Below are positions 33,912 through 43,292 of a DNA stretch of 64,000 nucleotides, piece after piece. The stretch is from Candidatus Latescibacterota bacterium. Its GTDB lineage: Bacteria; Latescibacterota; UBA2968; UBA8231. A program made the position numbers and the translations under genes. The stretch spans positions 84,501-148,500 of the forward strand of contig JAJDUT010000078.1 in the NCBI GenBank assembly GCA_022826515.1, in the 5' to 3' direction. Numbering within the stretch: the first letter of the stretch is position 1; each line of letters starts with the position of its first letter. The notes below the pieces were generated by a model. That model was not told the DNA's origin, ran no database searches, and saw only the letters and a program-made list of their open reading frames with translations.

Positions 33912-35861
33912 TTAGTAGGCCACCGCAATGATGCGCGTGCGCGTGAAATCACCCGCGTCCGTCTCGACGGAAAGTCGGGCGAGGTAGAGGCCCGGAGGCA
34001 CGCGCCCCGTCCCTTCTCCCCGTCCATCCCACTCTTCGACATACCGCCCTTCGCTTCTATAATCGGTCGATATCGTGCGCACTTTGCGTCCACGCAAATC
34101 GTAGATTTCAAATGCCACTTGGCTAGTCTGTACGCCCAGCAGTGAATAGGCTAGTTCAAACGTGTCGTTGCGCTCGTCGCCGTTCGGCGTCACGACGGTT
34201 GATCTCACGTCTAATGCGCTCAGCACATCTAACTTTTCGCTCTGTGCCAGCACCTCGATGGAATTAGTCGATACCTCGGCATTGGCATCTCCGGGATCGA
34301 TAGATTGGGGCTGTCCCTCTCCCCCCACGACAAATATCTCGCCCTGAAACAAAGCGTTAAAGCTGAAGACGCCCGTTTTGAATAGCAGCCGCAGCGGCCT
34401 GTTATCTACGGCCGCGATGCGGTTGGACGGAAAATAGACGATCAACTCGCCCTGTTTTTCCGCGATGCTGTCGGGTTCCACAGCGGCTAAGGGGTCGCCC
34501 ATTTCCAGTCCTATAAATTGGACGCGGCCCGGGGTTTGCAGCCTTAAGGCGTCAAAACCCGCTTTGGTCTCCGACTCAAAGTCGGCCCGCACGTCAAAAG
34601 TGAAAATGCGCTCCTCGCCCAAAGGCACTTCCGTTTTGCGCCCGAGCGGCTGTGGTTCGTCCTGTAATGCGACCTCTCCGACGATCTCATCGACCAGCAG
34701 AGGCGAGTATTCTACGACCAGCGAATCCATCCGGCCATAGGTGAACAAATCCTCGCTCTTCATCGTGAAGTTGATTTTGAGATATTGCCGATTATCTGGC
34801 GAAAGGATCTCTATGCCCTCGCCCGCGGACGCTTCTTGTGGCACCGACCAGAAGCTCCAGTTGTCCACGTCGGGCCGCTCCGGCCCCCGAGCTCTAGGAC
34901 GCACATAATCGTCGCGCGGCGCTTTGTCCCATTCGGCAAAACTCACTTCGCGTTCGGTCCTCAACTCGGTGTAGATGGTGTAAATCTGTGGCGTATCGTC
35001 CCGGCCGGTCTGCGTTTCCAGCGAAAAGGAGATGGGATTTTCTGCCAAAAGCTCGGGTTCGCTGTCTATGCTTTTTTTGACAAACCCGTTGAAATAAGGT
35101 ATGACCCGCCCGAAATTGACCGGCTCGCCGATGTCGATCACCTTGGAGAGGTATTGCGATTTTTGCACAAAACCCTCGCCGTAAAACTCCATCTCGGCAA
35201 TGACGCCCAATTCCGGAAAGTTTATGAAAATGAACTGCAAGGACTGGGTGGGAAAACGAGCATTGGCGATGCGCGTGGTCTGGTTGAGATTCTGCTCTAG
35301 TAAGAGGTCAAACTGCCCTTGCTTAAAGTGTTCTCCATCAATTGCAGCCCAAACTTCGTACAGCTTGGGGTAGGCGTTTTTGAGTGGTAAACCCGGTGTG
35401 ATCCGCTTGCGGTCATCGGTCTGGGTGCGTCCTTCCGCTGGAGAAAAAAAGCGGATGCGATTGATGGGCAATTCCCAACCTAGGTTGTAGTAATAATAGC
35501 CGGAGACAATAGCCACTGATCGGGTCGTGTCGCCGTCTATTGTATATACGAAGCCGTTGTCTCCCAGGACCTCGGGCTGGCCGGGAATGAGGCGCGCGGC
35601 GTGCGGCCCGGCCCGCTCTCCCCCCCAGGGGTTGCCGAAGACATCGTAGCGCGAACTGCCCTTCTTCTCGCCCAGTGCGATATTGATCGCTGGGTCCAAT
35701 TCGTAGGGCTGTAGGCTGCCGTCCACGACCCACATGCCGCCCATCAACTCGGCTAGTTCTTCCCAGCCGTTATCTCCTGTACCTAGCACCAATCGCTCTA
35801 CCTGTGCCTCTGCAAAACAAGGGGCCAAGAGCAAAAGAGCTAGTGCCATCAGGTGCTTCAT
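33912..35861 (-). CDS. Surface protein with TPNGD C-terminal domain (paralogue 2)
   Basis: 649 residues. Signal peptide MKHLMALALLLLAPCFAEAQ. A start region like paralogue 3 (LGTGDNGWEELAELMGGMWV) is followed by discoidin-like strands (LPINRIRFFSPAEG), a beta-rich middle with cohesin-like features (TFDVRADFESETKAGFDALR), and the C-terminal domain VVTPNGDERND, FEIYDLRGRKVRT, WDGRGEGTG, PPGLYLARL, ending IIAVAY. Gaps to its neighbours are 29 and 15 bp, so it is co-transcribed. Confidence 0.8.
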   Translation of the reverse strand: MKHLMALALLLLAPCFAEAQVERLVLGTGDNGWEELAELMGGMWVVDGSLQPYELDPAINIALGEKKGSSRYDVFGNPWGGERAGPHAARLIPGQPEVLGDNGFVYTIDGDTTRSVAIVSGYYYYNLGWELPINRIRFFSPAEGRTQTDDRKRITPGLPLKNAYPKLYEVWAAIDGEHFKQGQFDLLLEQNLNQTTRIANARFPTQSLQFIFINFPELGVIAEMEFYGEGFVQKSQYLSKVIDIGEPVNFGRVIPYFNGFVKKSIDSEPELLAENPISFSLETQTGRDDTPQIYTIYTELRTEREVSFAEWDKAPRDDYVRPRARGPERPDVDNWSFWSVPQEASAGEGIEILSPDNRQYLKINFTMKSEDLFTYGRMDSLVVEYSPLLVDEIVGEVALQDEPQPLGRKTEVPLGEERIFTFDVRADFESETKAGFDALRLQTPGRVQFIGLEMGDPLAAVEPDSIAEKQGELIVYFPSNRIAAVDNRPLRLLFKTGVFSFNALFQGEIFVVGGEGQPQSIDPGDANAEVSTNSIEVLAQSEKLDVLSALDVRSTVVTPNGDERNDTFELAYSLLGVQTSQVAFEIYDLRGRKVRTISTDYRSEGRYVEEWDGRGEGTGRVPPGLYLARLSVETDAGDFTRTRIIAVAY

Positions 35862-35876
35862 GCTCAGTTCTCCGCG

Positions 35877-37784
35877 CTAATAGGCCACGTGGATCAGGCT
35901 CGTGCGGTTGACTTCGTCAGCAGCCGCCTCTACCGAGGCTCTGGCGATATAGGTCCCCGGAGGCACCAAATCGCCGGCATTGTCTGTTCCGTCCCAGTGC
36001 CACTGAGTATAACGTCCGGCAGTCAGCGCATCAGAGAGTACGTTTTTTATCACTCGACCCGAAAGATCATATACGAGTAGTTCGGCCGCGGCAGGTCGCA
36101 CTAGATGGATGAGCACAAAGGAGAAGGCGGACGAATCGTTTACGCCATCGCCGTTAGGCGTTATAATCGGCGGAAAAACGGCAAAGGACTGCAACACGCT
36201 TTCGCCGCTGGCGAGGAAAATTACCTCCTGCGAGTCCGTGCCTACTTCCCGCGTCGCGTCGCCCTCGGCAATGCGCTGGGGAAGGCTGCCGGTCGTATCC
36301 AGAAGCTGTCCTATAAACTGGGTGGAAAAGAGCAGAGCCTGCGAGCGAAACGTAATCCGCAGACGCACATCTTCTCCGGTGCTAATGCGCCGGGATGGGA
36401 AATAAACGCGCAAGCCCGTATCGTCCACGTGCACGCTGTCCGGCTGTATCTCCTCTAACTCGTGCCCCATTTCCAGTTTGAGAAACTCGGGCTGTATTAG
36501 CGTCGAGATGCGCACACCATCAAAGCCGGTTCCCTCGCCCAAGTCGGCCTTTATGTCGTAGGTAAAAACCGTATCTCGACCGGCCGGAACGGACGTGCGT
36601 CCACCGGCCGGAAAGGGATCGTCCAGTAGAGCCACTTCGCTCAATGCCAGCGCGGCCAGTGGCGGCGTATGCACGATGGCTAGGCTATCGACCTGCATAC
36701 TGGCGGAGGTATTGCCCTCAAAGCGTAGGCGTACTTGGAAAAAATCGCGCGGTCCCGGTAGATCCAGCGGAATGGAGTACGCACCGCTAGCGTCGGCGAT
36801 CAGCGGTTCCGTCCAAGAGGACCAGTGCGTGGCATCCGGGCGAATGCTGCCCTTGAGGACCAACGGCAGTTCTTCGTACTCCTCTTTGCTGACCAGCACT
36901 TCCGACCGGGTCTCTACGTCGGCGATCTGGTAGTAGTCGAGAGGCGTTTCGTCAACGCCGTTGCGCATCTGCACGATCACCCGCACTGGCTCATCGGTAC
37001 CCGCGCTGCTTTCGCCTTCCTCGGCCAGCGAAACTTTGCGCGCGCGAAAAGTCAATGCGCCGTAGTTGACAGGCTGGGCAAACTGGATGAGCTGGGTTTC
37101 GTAGAGCCCACGCGGCACAAAGCCTTCGCCGTGGACCTCGATTTCCGCCAGTTCAAAGGGATTGGGTGAAAGCACTCTAAGCTGAATAAATCGCACCAGT
37201 TGCGTTGGGAAGCGCACATCCACTCTTGGGTCGCGGTTGATCGTCACTTGGCGAACGGCCTCGTAAACGGGCGAGTCATTGGCGTCGAAAGTGCGCCCGT
37301 CATTGAGTGATATTTCGTAGCCAGCGACGAATTCATCCTCTCCTTCACGAGGGTAAAAAACAACTTGGCTAACTGGGAACGAAGCCCCGAGATCCATGAA
37401 AAAAATGCGTCCGCGCTGATTGACCCCCACTTCCTTAAAGCTATTTTCCGTGCTGGTCGCACCATTTCCATCCACCAGAACCTCAGACCCCGCAATGCCC
37501 CGCGCCGAATTGTTCCACACCCGTCCGTTGCCCTCGGCGATAAAGCTGCTGGGCGCGCCGACTCCCCAGACGATGAACTGAGTTATGTTCTGCTCAAGCG
37601 AAAAGCTGGCCGGCCCTAGGGCCTGTCCTTCGCCTACAACTACCCCCGCCATAGTCTGCGCTGGTTCCTCCCAGGCTTGACCACCTAGGCCGACTCCCCA
37701 GACATCGGCTCGCAGTTCCGCCGTCCCAATACAGAACGACAGGATCAGCCCGACCGAAGCTGTTCGCCGAAAGGAAGCCATCAT
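35877..37784 (-). CDS. Surface protein with TPNGD C-terminal domain (paralogue 3)
   Basis: 635 residues with signal peptide (TASVGLILSFCIGTAELRA). GVGLGGQAWEEPAQTMAGVV near the start resembles paralogue 2. A discoidin-like part (FFMDLGASFPVSQVVFYP), a DIKADLGEGTGFDGVRIST segment also found in paralogue 2, and the C-terminal domain with IITPNGDGVNDSSAF, VYDLSGRVIKN, WDGTDNAGD and VPPGTYIARA follow, ending SLIHVAY. Start and stop overlap or nearly touch its neighbours (37781-37784). Confidence 0.8.
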   Translation of the reverse strand: MMASFRRTASVGLILSFCIGTAELRADVWGVGLGGQAWEEPAQTMAGVVVGEGQALGPASFSLEQNITQFIVWGVGAPSSFIAEGNGRVWNNSARGIAGSEVLVDGNGATSTENSFKEVGVNQRGRIFFMDLGASFPVSQVVFYPREGEDEFVAGYEISLNDGRTFDANDSPVYEAVRQVTINRDPRVDVRFPTQLVRFIQLRVLSPNPFELAEIEVHGEGFVPRGLYETQLIQFAQPVNYGALTFRARKVSLAEEGESSAGTDEPVRVIVQMRNGVDETPLDYYQIADVETRSEVLVSKEEYEELPLVLKGSIRPDATHWSSWTEPLIADASGAYSIPLDLPGPRDFFQVRLRFEGNTSASMQVDSLAIVHTPPLAALALSEVALLDDPFPAGGRTSVPAGRDTVFTYDIKADLGEGTGFDGVRISTLIQPEFLKLEMGHELEEIQPDSVHVDDTGLRVYFPSRRISTGEDVRLRITFRSQALLFSTQFIGQLLDTTGSLPQRIAEGDATREVGTDSQEVIFLASGESVLQSFAVFPPIITPNGDGVNDSSAFSFVLIHLVRPAAAELLVYDLSGRVIKNVLSDALTAGRYTQWHWDGTDNAGDLVPPGTYIARASVEAAADEVNRTSLIHVAY

Positions 37785-38515
37785 TGCTTATTCACCAGTT
37801 CGGGCGGTGGTTTAAATCCCTTAAACACCTCGCGCTGAAAGCGAAAGGTTAGATCCTTGGTCTCCACGGGCTCGTCGCGGTAATTGTATCGCAATGCAAT
37901 GCCCTTGACGTGGATAGAAAACTCCTTCACGTCGGGTGCGAGGCTCGGAAAAACGACAAAACCCTCTGATTCTTGACCGCTGAAGATGATCTGCTCCTGA
38001 AACATAGTGCGCTTGAGCATATCTTCGCGTTCGTTAAAACGCCGGTACTCGTTGCCGGCATATCCCTGAATAAACGAATAGTAGTACTCTAGGATCTGTA
38101 GCTGTTCTAAGGGCGCGTACTTGCGATATCCATCCTTTGAAACCAGTGCGATCTTGAAGGGATCGACGCCGACTTTGGGATAGGCGTAATTTTTAACTTT
38201 TAACAGCCATACGCTGTATTTGGGCGGCATCCACTCTTCACCCATGCGCTTCCAGTTGCCGAAAGTATAGGGATTGGTCGATACGGGACCCTGCGTGGAC
38301 TGCTGTGGGAATTTGCGGTTCAATTCGGCGTCGGTCATGGGGCGCAGACCGATCTCCAGACGCTCGAACGAATAGGTGATTAAGCCATCGTCTTTAATCA
38401 CCATATCGGCCTCTTGCTGTCCCTGCGGAGCTGGCTGAATTGGCCCGTCAAAATAACGTCCACATCCTGCCAACATCACTAGGGAACAAAGCCACGCACC
38501 GAACCGTACCATCAT
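37781..38515 (-). CDS. Lipoprotein of the envelope cluster, unknown function
   Basis: 244 residues from ATG ATG at 38515/38512 with GAGG upstream. A clear lipobox (CSLVMLAGCGRYFDG, Cys about 18) makes it a lipoprotein. The rest is a mostly beta domain with the conserved-looking KYSVWLLKVKNYAYPKVGVD and EGFVVFPSLAPDVKEFSIHV, suggesting a small sandwich fold such as those in DUF4424- or LpoB-like proteins, but I cannot name the family. It overlaps the next gene by 4 bp, so it is part of the same operon as the TPNGD surface proteins. Confidence 0.75.
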   Translation of the reverse strand: MMVRFGAWLCSLVMLAGCGRYFDGPIQPAPQGQQEADMVIKDDGLITYSFERLEIGLRPMTDAELNRKFPQQSTQGPVSTNPYTFGNWKRMGEEWMPPKYSVWLLKVKNYAYPKVGVDPFKIALVSKDGYRKYAPLEQLQILEYYYSFIQGYAGNEYRRFNEREDMLKRTMFQEQIIFSGQESEGFVVFPSLAPDVKEFSIHVKGIALRYNYRDEPVETKDLTFRFQREVFKGFKPPPELVNKQ

Positions 38516-38600
38516 GTTAACCTCGGGAAGTGTAATTGCAATGCCGGTTATTGGGCGGCGGCAGATGCCGCCGCCCAATAGTGTTCAAAGGACCGTTTGG

Positions 38601-39530
38601 TTAGTCGTTGAAGGTCGCTTTGATTTTTGCCCAGCTCTTGGATTCCACTGCGGTGCCCTCGCCGCCGTCGGCGCGCTCGTACTCGTCCGCGCCAAGCAGC
38701 GTGTATTCCGAGCAGACATCGCAGTTGCCCGAAGCGCCGTCCTCACCGGTTGTTGCTAGCTGGTGGGTGCGGCGATCTTCGGGATTATCCGCTTCGTTCA
38801 ACTGGTAGGTCAGGCGGATAATCTGCCCAGCCTCGTTTTCGTGGCGGATGCTGTTATCCGCACCGTCCAACGACGCGTAATCCCAGAGGGGAATGCTGTA
38901 CTCGTAGTTGACCGTGACGTTGGTCGAACCCGTGGTCGCTCCCGGAGGATTGGTCGTCACTCTGGACTCAGCAAACTCATCCATCCAGTGGATTTCTTCG
39001 ACCACCTGCCAGCGCAACCACCACGAGCCGTCGCCGCCATAGGGCGTTTCATACACGCCGGGGACCGGCAAATGCATGGTAAACTGCTGCCCCTCAGCGC
39101 GCGTGCCCGACTCGCCATCGCCGTCGTGCGGACCGCCGCTGGCGTTGGCATCGGTGATGATCTCGAGATCATCGTCGCGCCAGCCGTCGTCAAAGACGTC
39201 GGAGGTGACGACTAGCGTGTCGTCGGTGGCGCGCACAAAGCCGTAGAGCCTGTTGTCGCGGTCTGTGCCCGTCCACGCCGTCATAATGGCCACATCGAGA
39301 TCGCTCTTGTCCAGCACTTCGGCCTTCTGGATTTCGTACATCTCGTCGGGACCAACGGTGAAAATGGGGTCGAACCACGCCCAGTCGCCATCGTCGCCAT
39401 CAATGGTGATGGTAACATTAGCAGGCACCTCTAAGGCGAAGTAGCCAATGCCGTTGGCATTGGACTGGCCCCAGGCGAAGCTCGCCAGTGCCACGGACAA
39501 CATTGCTGCTATGAGTGAGTTCCTGCGCAT
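38601..39530 (-). CDS. Exported CBM9-like protein with W-x2-IK tail
   Basis: 309 residues from the ATG at 39530 (AAGGAGA upstream). Signal peptide MRRNSLIAAMLSVALASFAWG. The core (NVTITIDGDDGDWAWFDP, then YGFVRATDDTLVV, DDDLEIITDANASGG) resembles the carbohydrate-binding module family 9-like fold seen in many secreted proteins. Two Cys (NCDVC) may form a disulfide. The C-terminal residues TAVESKSWAKIKATF match the tail of the cytochrome at 11959 (TAVEETTWGQIKKLI), suggesting a shared sorting or attachment tag. Confidence 0.8.
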   Translation of the reverse strand: MRRNSLIAAMLSVALASFAWGQSNANGIGYFALEVPANVTITIDGDDGDWAWFDPIFTVGPDEMYEIQKAEVLDKSDLDVAIMTAWTGTDRDNRLYGFVRATDDTLVVTSDVFDDGWRDDDLEIITDANASGGPHDGDGESGTRAEGQQFTMHLPVPGVYETPYGGDGSWWLRWQVVEEIHWMDEFAESRVTTNPPGATTGSTNVTVNYEYSIPLWDYASLDGADNSIRHENEAGQIIRLTYQLNEADNPEDRRTHQLATTGEDGASGNCDVCSEYTLLGADEYERADGGEGTAVESKSWAKIKATFND

Positions 39531-39655
39531 ACTTTTCTCCTTATGGATAGAGTTAGAGATATTGCTCTTTTCTGCTGCTGCAGTTGCGAACGTTGTATCC
39601 ATTCACCTCCTTCCGATTTAGAGTAGGGTCGTCTAGGCGTGAAAACGCAGAGCCG

Positions 39656-41383
39656 CTACTTCTCTAGGTTAGACAGGACCTGTTCATCGACAACTATCTC
39701 GGTCCTATATTTATGTCTCAACTCATCTAGATAGCTATCAAAGTCTTCTGCAATCGCGTGCCGATGGGCGTAGCGCAATTGACGCCATATTCTGGACTGC
39801 ACCTTGGGTGTAGAAAAAGAGAGGGTCTTTTCCGGGCGCATCGCCAGCACTTCGAGCACGAGATACCCTTTCATATCGCCGCTTAGCTGGATGGGGAGCG
39901 GTCCCTTGATGCCGCCAACCGGCACGCCCCGCATGGCCTGGATCATAGTGGAGATAGCGCCTTGGGCCGTCGCCGTGTCAGCCAGCGTGAAGTTAAATAT
40001 GTCGAACTGGCGCACGCGTCCTTTAAATGCTGGATACTCGCGCATGACCTCGGCCATATCCTCGCCAGCGCGCACGCGTTGGGCGATAGCGCGCGAAGTT
40101 GTTTCCGAATCGACCAGTGCACCGGCAAAAAACGTGCGCATTGGCAGGGTGAATTCCCCTGCCAGATCCCTATATAGAGTGCGCTGCTGTTCCTCTGTGA
40201 CGAAGCGCTTTTCTACTTCCGTTCGCCGCAGCATCTCGACCATGATCTTTTCGCGCTTATCCCGCACGAACTGAATCACGGCTTCCTCGCGGTCCAACCC
40301 CCGTTGTTGGGCCAGTTGAGGCAGCAGGATTTTGCGCAGTGCTTCGTCTTGGGCAAACTCGACCACGGCGGTGCTATCTATGGCGTGGGGACGGCGCTTG
40401 GGTTCGGCCTCCTCTACCAAAGCCATATACGCGTTCAGGTCGATACTCCCTCCACTATAGCGCAGTAGGATGCGCGCGTGGTCTCCTGCTTCTAGCACAG
40501 GCACACCGCCTTCAGCTAATCGCCCTCGCTGCAGCAATACGCCCAATACCTGTGCATCTACTGAAAAATCAAAGTGCGTTTTCTGGTCGGCTAAATATTT
40601 GGCCCAGCGCTCTTTTTTATTCTGCTTTTCTAGCGTTTGGCGCAGCTTCTTTTTTTGACTCTCAAAAGTGACGTAGCGCTCTTCATCGGCTCTGATCAGA
40701 TGGTAAGTTCCCTGCGAGTTGCGGTACGGTTCGGACACTTGGCCGACCTGTAGGCGAAAAAGCTCGGCGACAAACCCGCTGTGCCGTGCTTCTTCCTCCT
40801 GCCAGAAACCCATGTCTCCACCTTTGGTCGCCGATGTGCGATCGAGGGATTGCTCACGCGCCAGCTCTGCAAAATCGGCACCTTGCCGTAGCTTCTCTTG
40901 CAGGGCTTGGGCTTCTTCGAGACTGCCTACCTGAATATGACTCGCCCGCACTTCCCGCTTTTTGTGCAATCCGCTTTGGTGGAAATGCGACCGCAGTTCC
41001 TCTTCCGATATGGAAACGTCTCCCGTGACTTCCCCGTACAGACGTTCGACCAGCCTCCGGTCGCGCACCTGCCGCACGCTTGCGACCACGTCGGGATGCT
41101 GATCCAAACCCTTCGCCTTGGCCTCTAAGACCAGCAGCTTGCGATCGATAAAAGGCTGTAGCATTTCCCGAGCATTTTCCGCTGAAAAACGGCGCATATT
41201 GCGCTCGGCGCGGAGCAAGTCATCTACCAGAATGACTTCGCTCCCGACTCTGGCCAGCACGGCTGAATTCACAGCCCATGAATCGACGGTCATCAGCCCG
41301 ATAATCGCCGTCAAAGCCCAACAGGTAGCCATCTGTCGAGCGCAAACCAGTGCTCTTTTTGGCACAGCCAATCCAATGCTCAT
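39656..41383 (-). CDS. Periplasmic parvulin-type peptidyl-prolyl isomerase (SurA/PrsA-like)
   Basis: 575 residues. The hydrophobic start (CWALTAIIGLMTVDSWA) targets the periplasm. A SurA-N-like domain is followed by the parvulin domain at about 144-240 (EVRASHIQVGSLEEAQAL, FAELAREQSLDRTSATKGGD, MGFWQ). A C-terminal region contains YLVLEVLAMRPEKTLSF. It should help fold or deliver outer-membrane and surface proteins, and as first gene of the minus-strand cluster it probably serves the proteins encoded downstream. A promoter lies about 70 nt upstream. Confidence 0.85.
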   Translation of the reverse strand: MSIGLAVPKRALVCARQMATCWALTAIIGLMTVDSWAVNSAVLARVGSEVILVDDLLRAERNMRRFSAENAREMLQPFIDRKLLVLEAKAKGLDQHPDVVASVRQVRDRRLVERLYGEVTGDVSISEEELRSHFHQSGLHKKREVRASHIQVGSLEEAQALQEKLRQGADFAELAREQSLDRTSATKGGDMGFWQEEEARHSGFVAELFRLQVGQVSEPYRNSQGTYHLIRADEERYVTFESQKKKLRQTLEKQNKKERWAKYLADQKTHFDFSVDAQVLGVLLQRGRLAEGGVPVLEAGDHARILLRYSGGSIDLNAYMALVEEAEPKRRPHAIDSTAVVEFAQDEALRKILLPQLAQQRGLDREEAVIQFVRDKREKIMVEMLRRTEVEKRFVTEEQQRTLYRDLAGEFTLPMRTFFAGALVDSETTSRAIAQRVRAGEDMAEVMREYPAFKGRVRQFDIFNFTLADTATAQGAISTMIQAMRGVPVGGIKGPLPIQLSGDMKGYLVLEVLAMRPEKTLSFSTPKVQSRIWRQLRYAHRHAIAEDFDSYLDELRHKYRTEIVVDEQVLSNLEK

Positions 41384-41432
41384 AAAACAGTACTACAACC
41401 TTGTGAATGTCCGTCTTATACAGGTACAGGGG

Positions 41433-41446
41433 TTGCGACATCGCAA
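41433..41446. promoter_or_regulatory. 14-bp palindrome downstream of the cluster promoter
   Basis: TTGCGA-CA-TCGCAA is a perfect 6-bp inverted repeat lying 18-31 bp beyond the -10 box in the leader of the foldase gene. It fits an operator for a dimeric regulator. Confidence 0.4.
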
Positions 41447-41463
41447 GGTGGTGAAAAATATGA

Positions 41464-41493
41464 TATATAGTTGAAAAAAAGGCCCTGTGTCAA
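41464..41493 (-). promoter_or_regulatory. Sigma70-type promoter of the envelope cluster
   Basis: On the minus strand TTGACA (41488-41493) is followed after 18 bp by TATATA (41464-41469), in the 267-bp gap before the foldase gene. The match is close to consensus. Transcription would begin near 41457, giving a leader of about 74 nt. Confidence 0.6.
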
Positions 41494-41650
41494 GCGGTGC
41501 TCTTCCACATCGATCTACCAAGTCGAGATGTTACTTCGTACGCTATGTGCGTTAATAACAAACCCGTTCGATCAACATTGCGTTTCCAGCACCCATTTTA
41601 GACGCCAACGGGCTACGCATATAACTCGATTTTTTTCGTCGTACTGCGCT

Positions 41651-43219
41651 CTAAGTGTGCAATTGCTCTAAAGCGGCGTACTGGCCAATAAGCTCGTCGT
41701 ACGCGGCGACAGCTCTTGGCTCTGGCTCAATCGTCGATCCGGCGACCGGCTGCGCGAATGGCTCGACAACTTCTGCCCACGAAGGCGCGTGACCGGCTGT
41801 GGATTGGTGAGCGTGAGCAGCGCGCAAGGCAGTGCCTAAAGCTGCTGAATTGGTCGTCTCGAAGCGGTGGACCGGGCAGTTGTGGACGTTGGCGAAGACG
41901 CGCAGGATTTCGGCGTTGGCCGATGCGCCGCCGGTGACGTAGAGCGAGGAAATTTCTACTCCCATCCAACGCGCGTGGATGCGCGAGGAAAGGGCTTGGG
42001 CTTCGATGACGGCGCGGACATTGGCCGGCGCGTCGGCGGGGTCGAGGTTTTGGCGAACGACGTTGGCCGTGGGGACTTTGGGGACGATTTCTGGCGCGAA
42101 GTAAGGGAGCATCAGAGCGCCATTGTTGCCCGGCGGTGTGGCGCGTAGGGCGCTGGTGAACTGATCCCAGTTCATGCCGTATTGGTCGCGCACGGCCTCG
42201 CGGGCCAAGCTGCCGTTGAGATAGCAAGTCAGGGCCATGTAGTGCGTGCCGTCGGGAGAGGCAAAAACCGCGCCCTCGCCGGCTGCGGAAGTGCGCGGCT
42301 GGTCCATGCAGGCGAACAGAGTGTCCGAGGTGCCCAAGCTCAGGGCGACTTGGCCCGGAGCGACGAGACCGAGGCCGATGAGGCTGCACGGATTGTCGCC
42401 GGAAAAGGGCAGCACAAGGCAGTCGTCGGCAAAGCCGTAGCGACCCGCGTAATAAGGGCTGATGGGGCCGACGGGCTGGCCGGAAGGGGCTATGGGCAGG
42501 AGTTTGGCGGCTAGGTCGGGAGCGGTAGCGTCGAGCGCGAGCGCACTCCATTGGCGTGCGGCAATGTCCATCATGTTGGTGCCGCTGCCGTCGCCGGGGT
42601 CAACACCGATGAGCTGTCCGGCGAGCAGACTGGCGACATAGGAGCTGACCAAGCCGATGTACGTGGTGTCGGCGTAAGCGTCGGGTTCGGTCTGGTAAAA
42701 CTTGCGGATCTGCGGCCCGCTGAAGCGCTCAAAGGCCGCGTTGCCGGTAAGCGCGAGCAGTGCGTCGCGTCCGCCGACGGTCGCTTCGATCTCGGCGCAC
42801 TGAACGGTAGTGGAAGTGTCCATCCAGATGGGCGCAGTGGCGCGGGAGAAGATGGTGGCGAGTTGGTCTTTGAGCGGCTGGGTCGGTGAAAGGTTTGCCA
42901 AGGCGCTAGCGGCATTGGCGTTGAGATAGACGGTGCCGTGCTGCTGGCCGCTCCCGGAGATTGCCCGCACAGCGCCGAGGTCGTGGCCTTGGTCGGCGAG
43001 CGTTTGCAGGAGCAGGTCCAGCGCTTCGGCCCACATCAGGGGCATACTGTGGACCACGCCCGCGCCGAGGTCGAGGACGCCGTTGACGACTCCATACGCA
43101 GCTTTGAAGTGCTCGTCGAAGTTGATGGACGCTTCGGCGATGATGGCGCGTTGCTCCGCGTCGATGAGCAGTCCGGTGATGGACTGGGTGCTAGAGTCAA
43201 TGCCCAAATACTTGCTCAT
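41651..43219 (-). CDS. xylB: FGGY-family sugar kinase, xylulokinase-like
   Basis: 522 residues from the ATG at 43219 (GTGGAGC upstream); the longer frame to 43366 overlaps glyA and lacks similarity. The N-terminus YLGIDSSTQSITGLLID is the FGGY phosphate-binding loop. GSGQQHGTVYLN matches the xylulokinase substrate motif (SGQxHG), and the C-terminal VTGGASANAEILRVFANVHN is the second signature. It phosphorylates a ketose such as D-xylulose. It is divergent from glyA. Confidence 0.85.
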   Translation of the reverse strand: MSKYLGIDSSTQSITGLLIDAEQRAIIAEASINFDEHFKAAYGVVNGVLDLGAGVVHSMPLMWAEALDLLLQTLADQGHDLGAVRAISGSGQQHGTVYLNANAASALANLSPTQPLKDQLATIFSRATAPIWMDTSTTVQCAEIEATVGGRDALLALTGNAAFERFSGPQIRKFYQTEPDAYADTTYIGLVSSYVASLLAGQLIGVDPGDGSGTNMMDIAARQWSALALDATAPDLAAKLLPIAPSGQPVGPISPYYAGRYGFADDCLVLPFSGDNPCSLIGLGLVAPGQVALSLGTSDTLFACMDQPRTSAAGEGAVFASPDGTHYMALTCYLNGSLAREAVRDQYGMNWDQFTSALRATPPGNNGALMLPYFAPEIVPKVPTANVVRQNLDPADAPANVRAVIEAQALSSRIHARWMGVEISSLYVTGGASANAEILRVFANVHNCPVHRFETTNSAALGTALRAAHAHQSTAGHAPSWAEVVEPFAQPVAGSTIEPEPRAVAAYDELIGQYAALEQLHT

Positions 43220-43292
43220 AGAAATGCTCCACCGTAATTTTTGTGAGTTATTCAAACCAAAATTAACAAACGCGCTGGGGAGGACAAAACCA

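Noticed and set aside
42933..43292. N-terminal extension of glyA
   Set aside because: Antisense of xylB; the ATG at 43293 with GGGGAGGA fits the family length.
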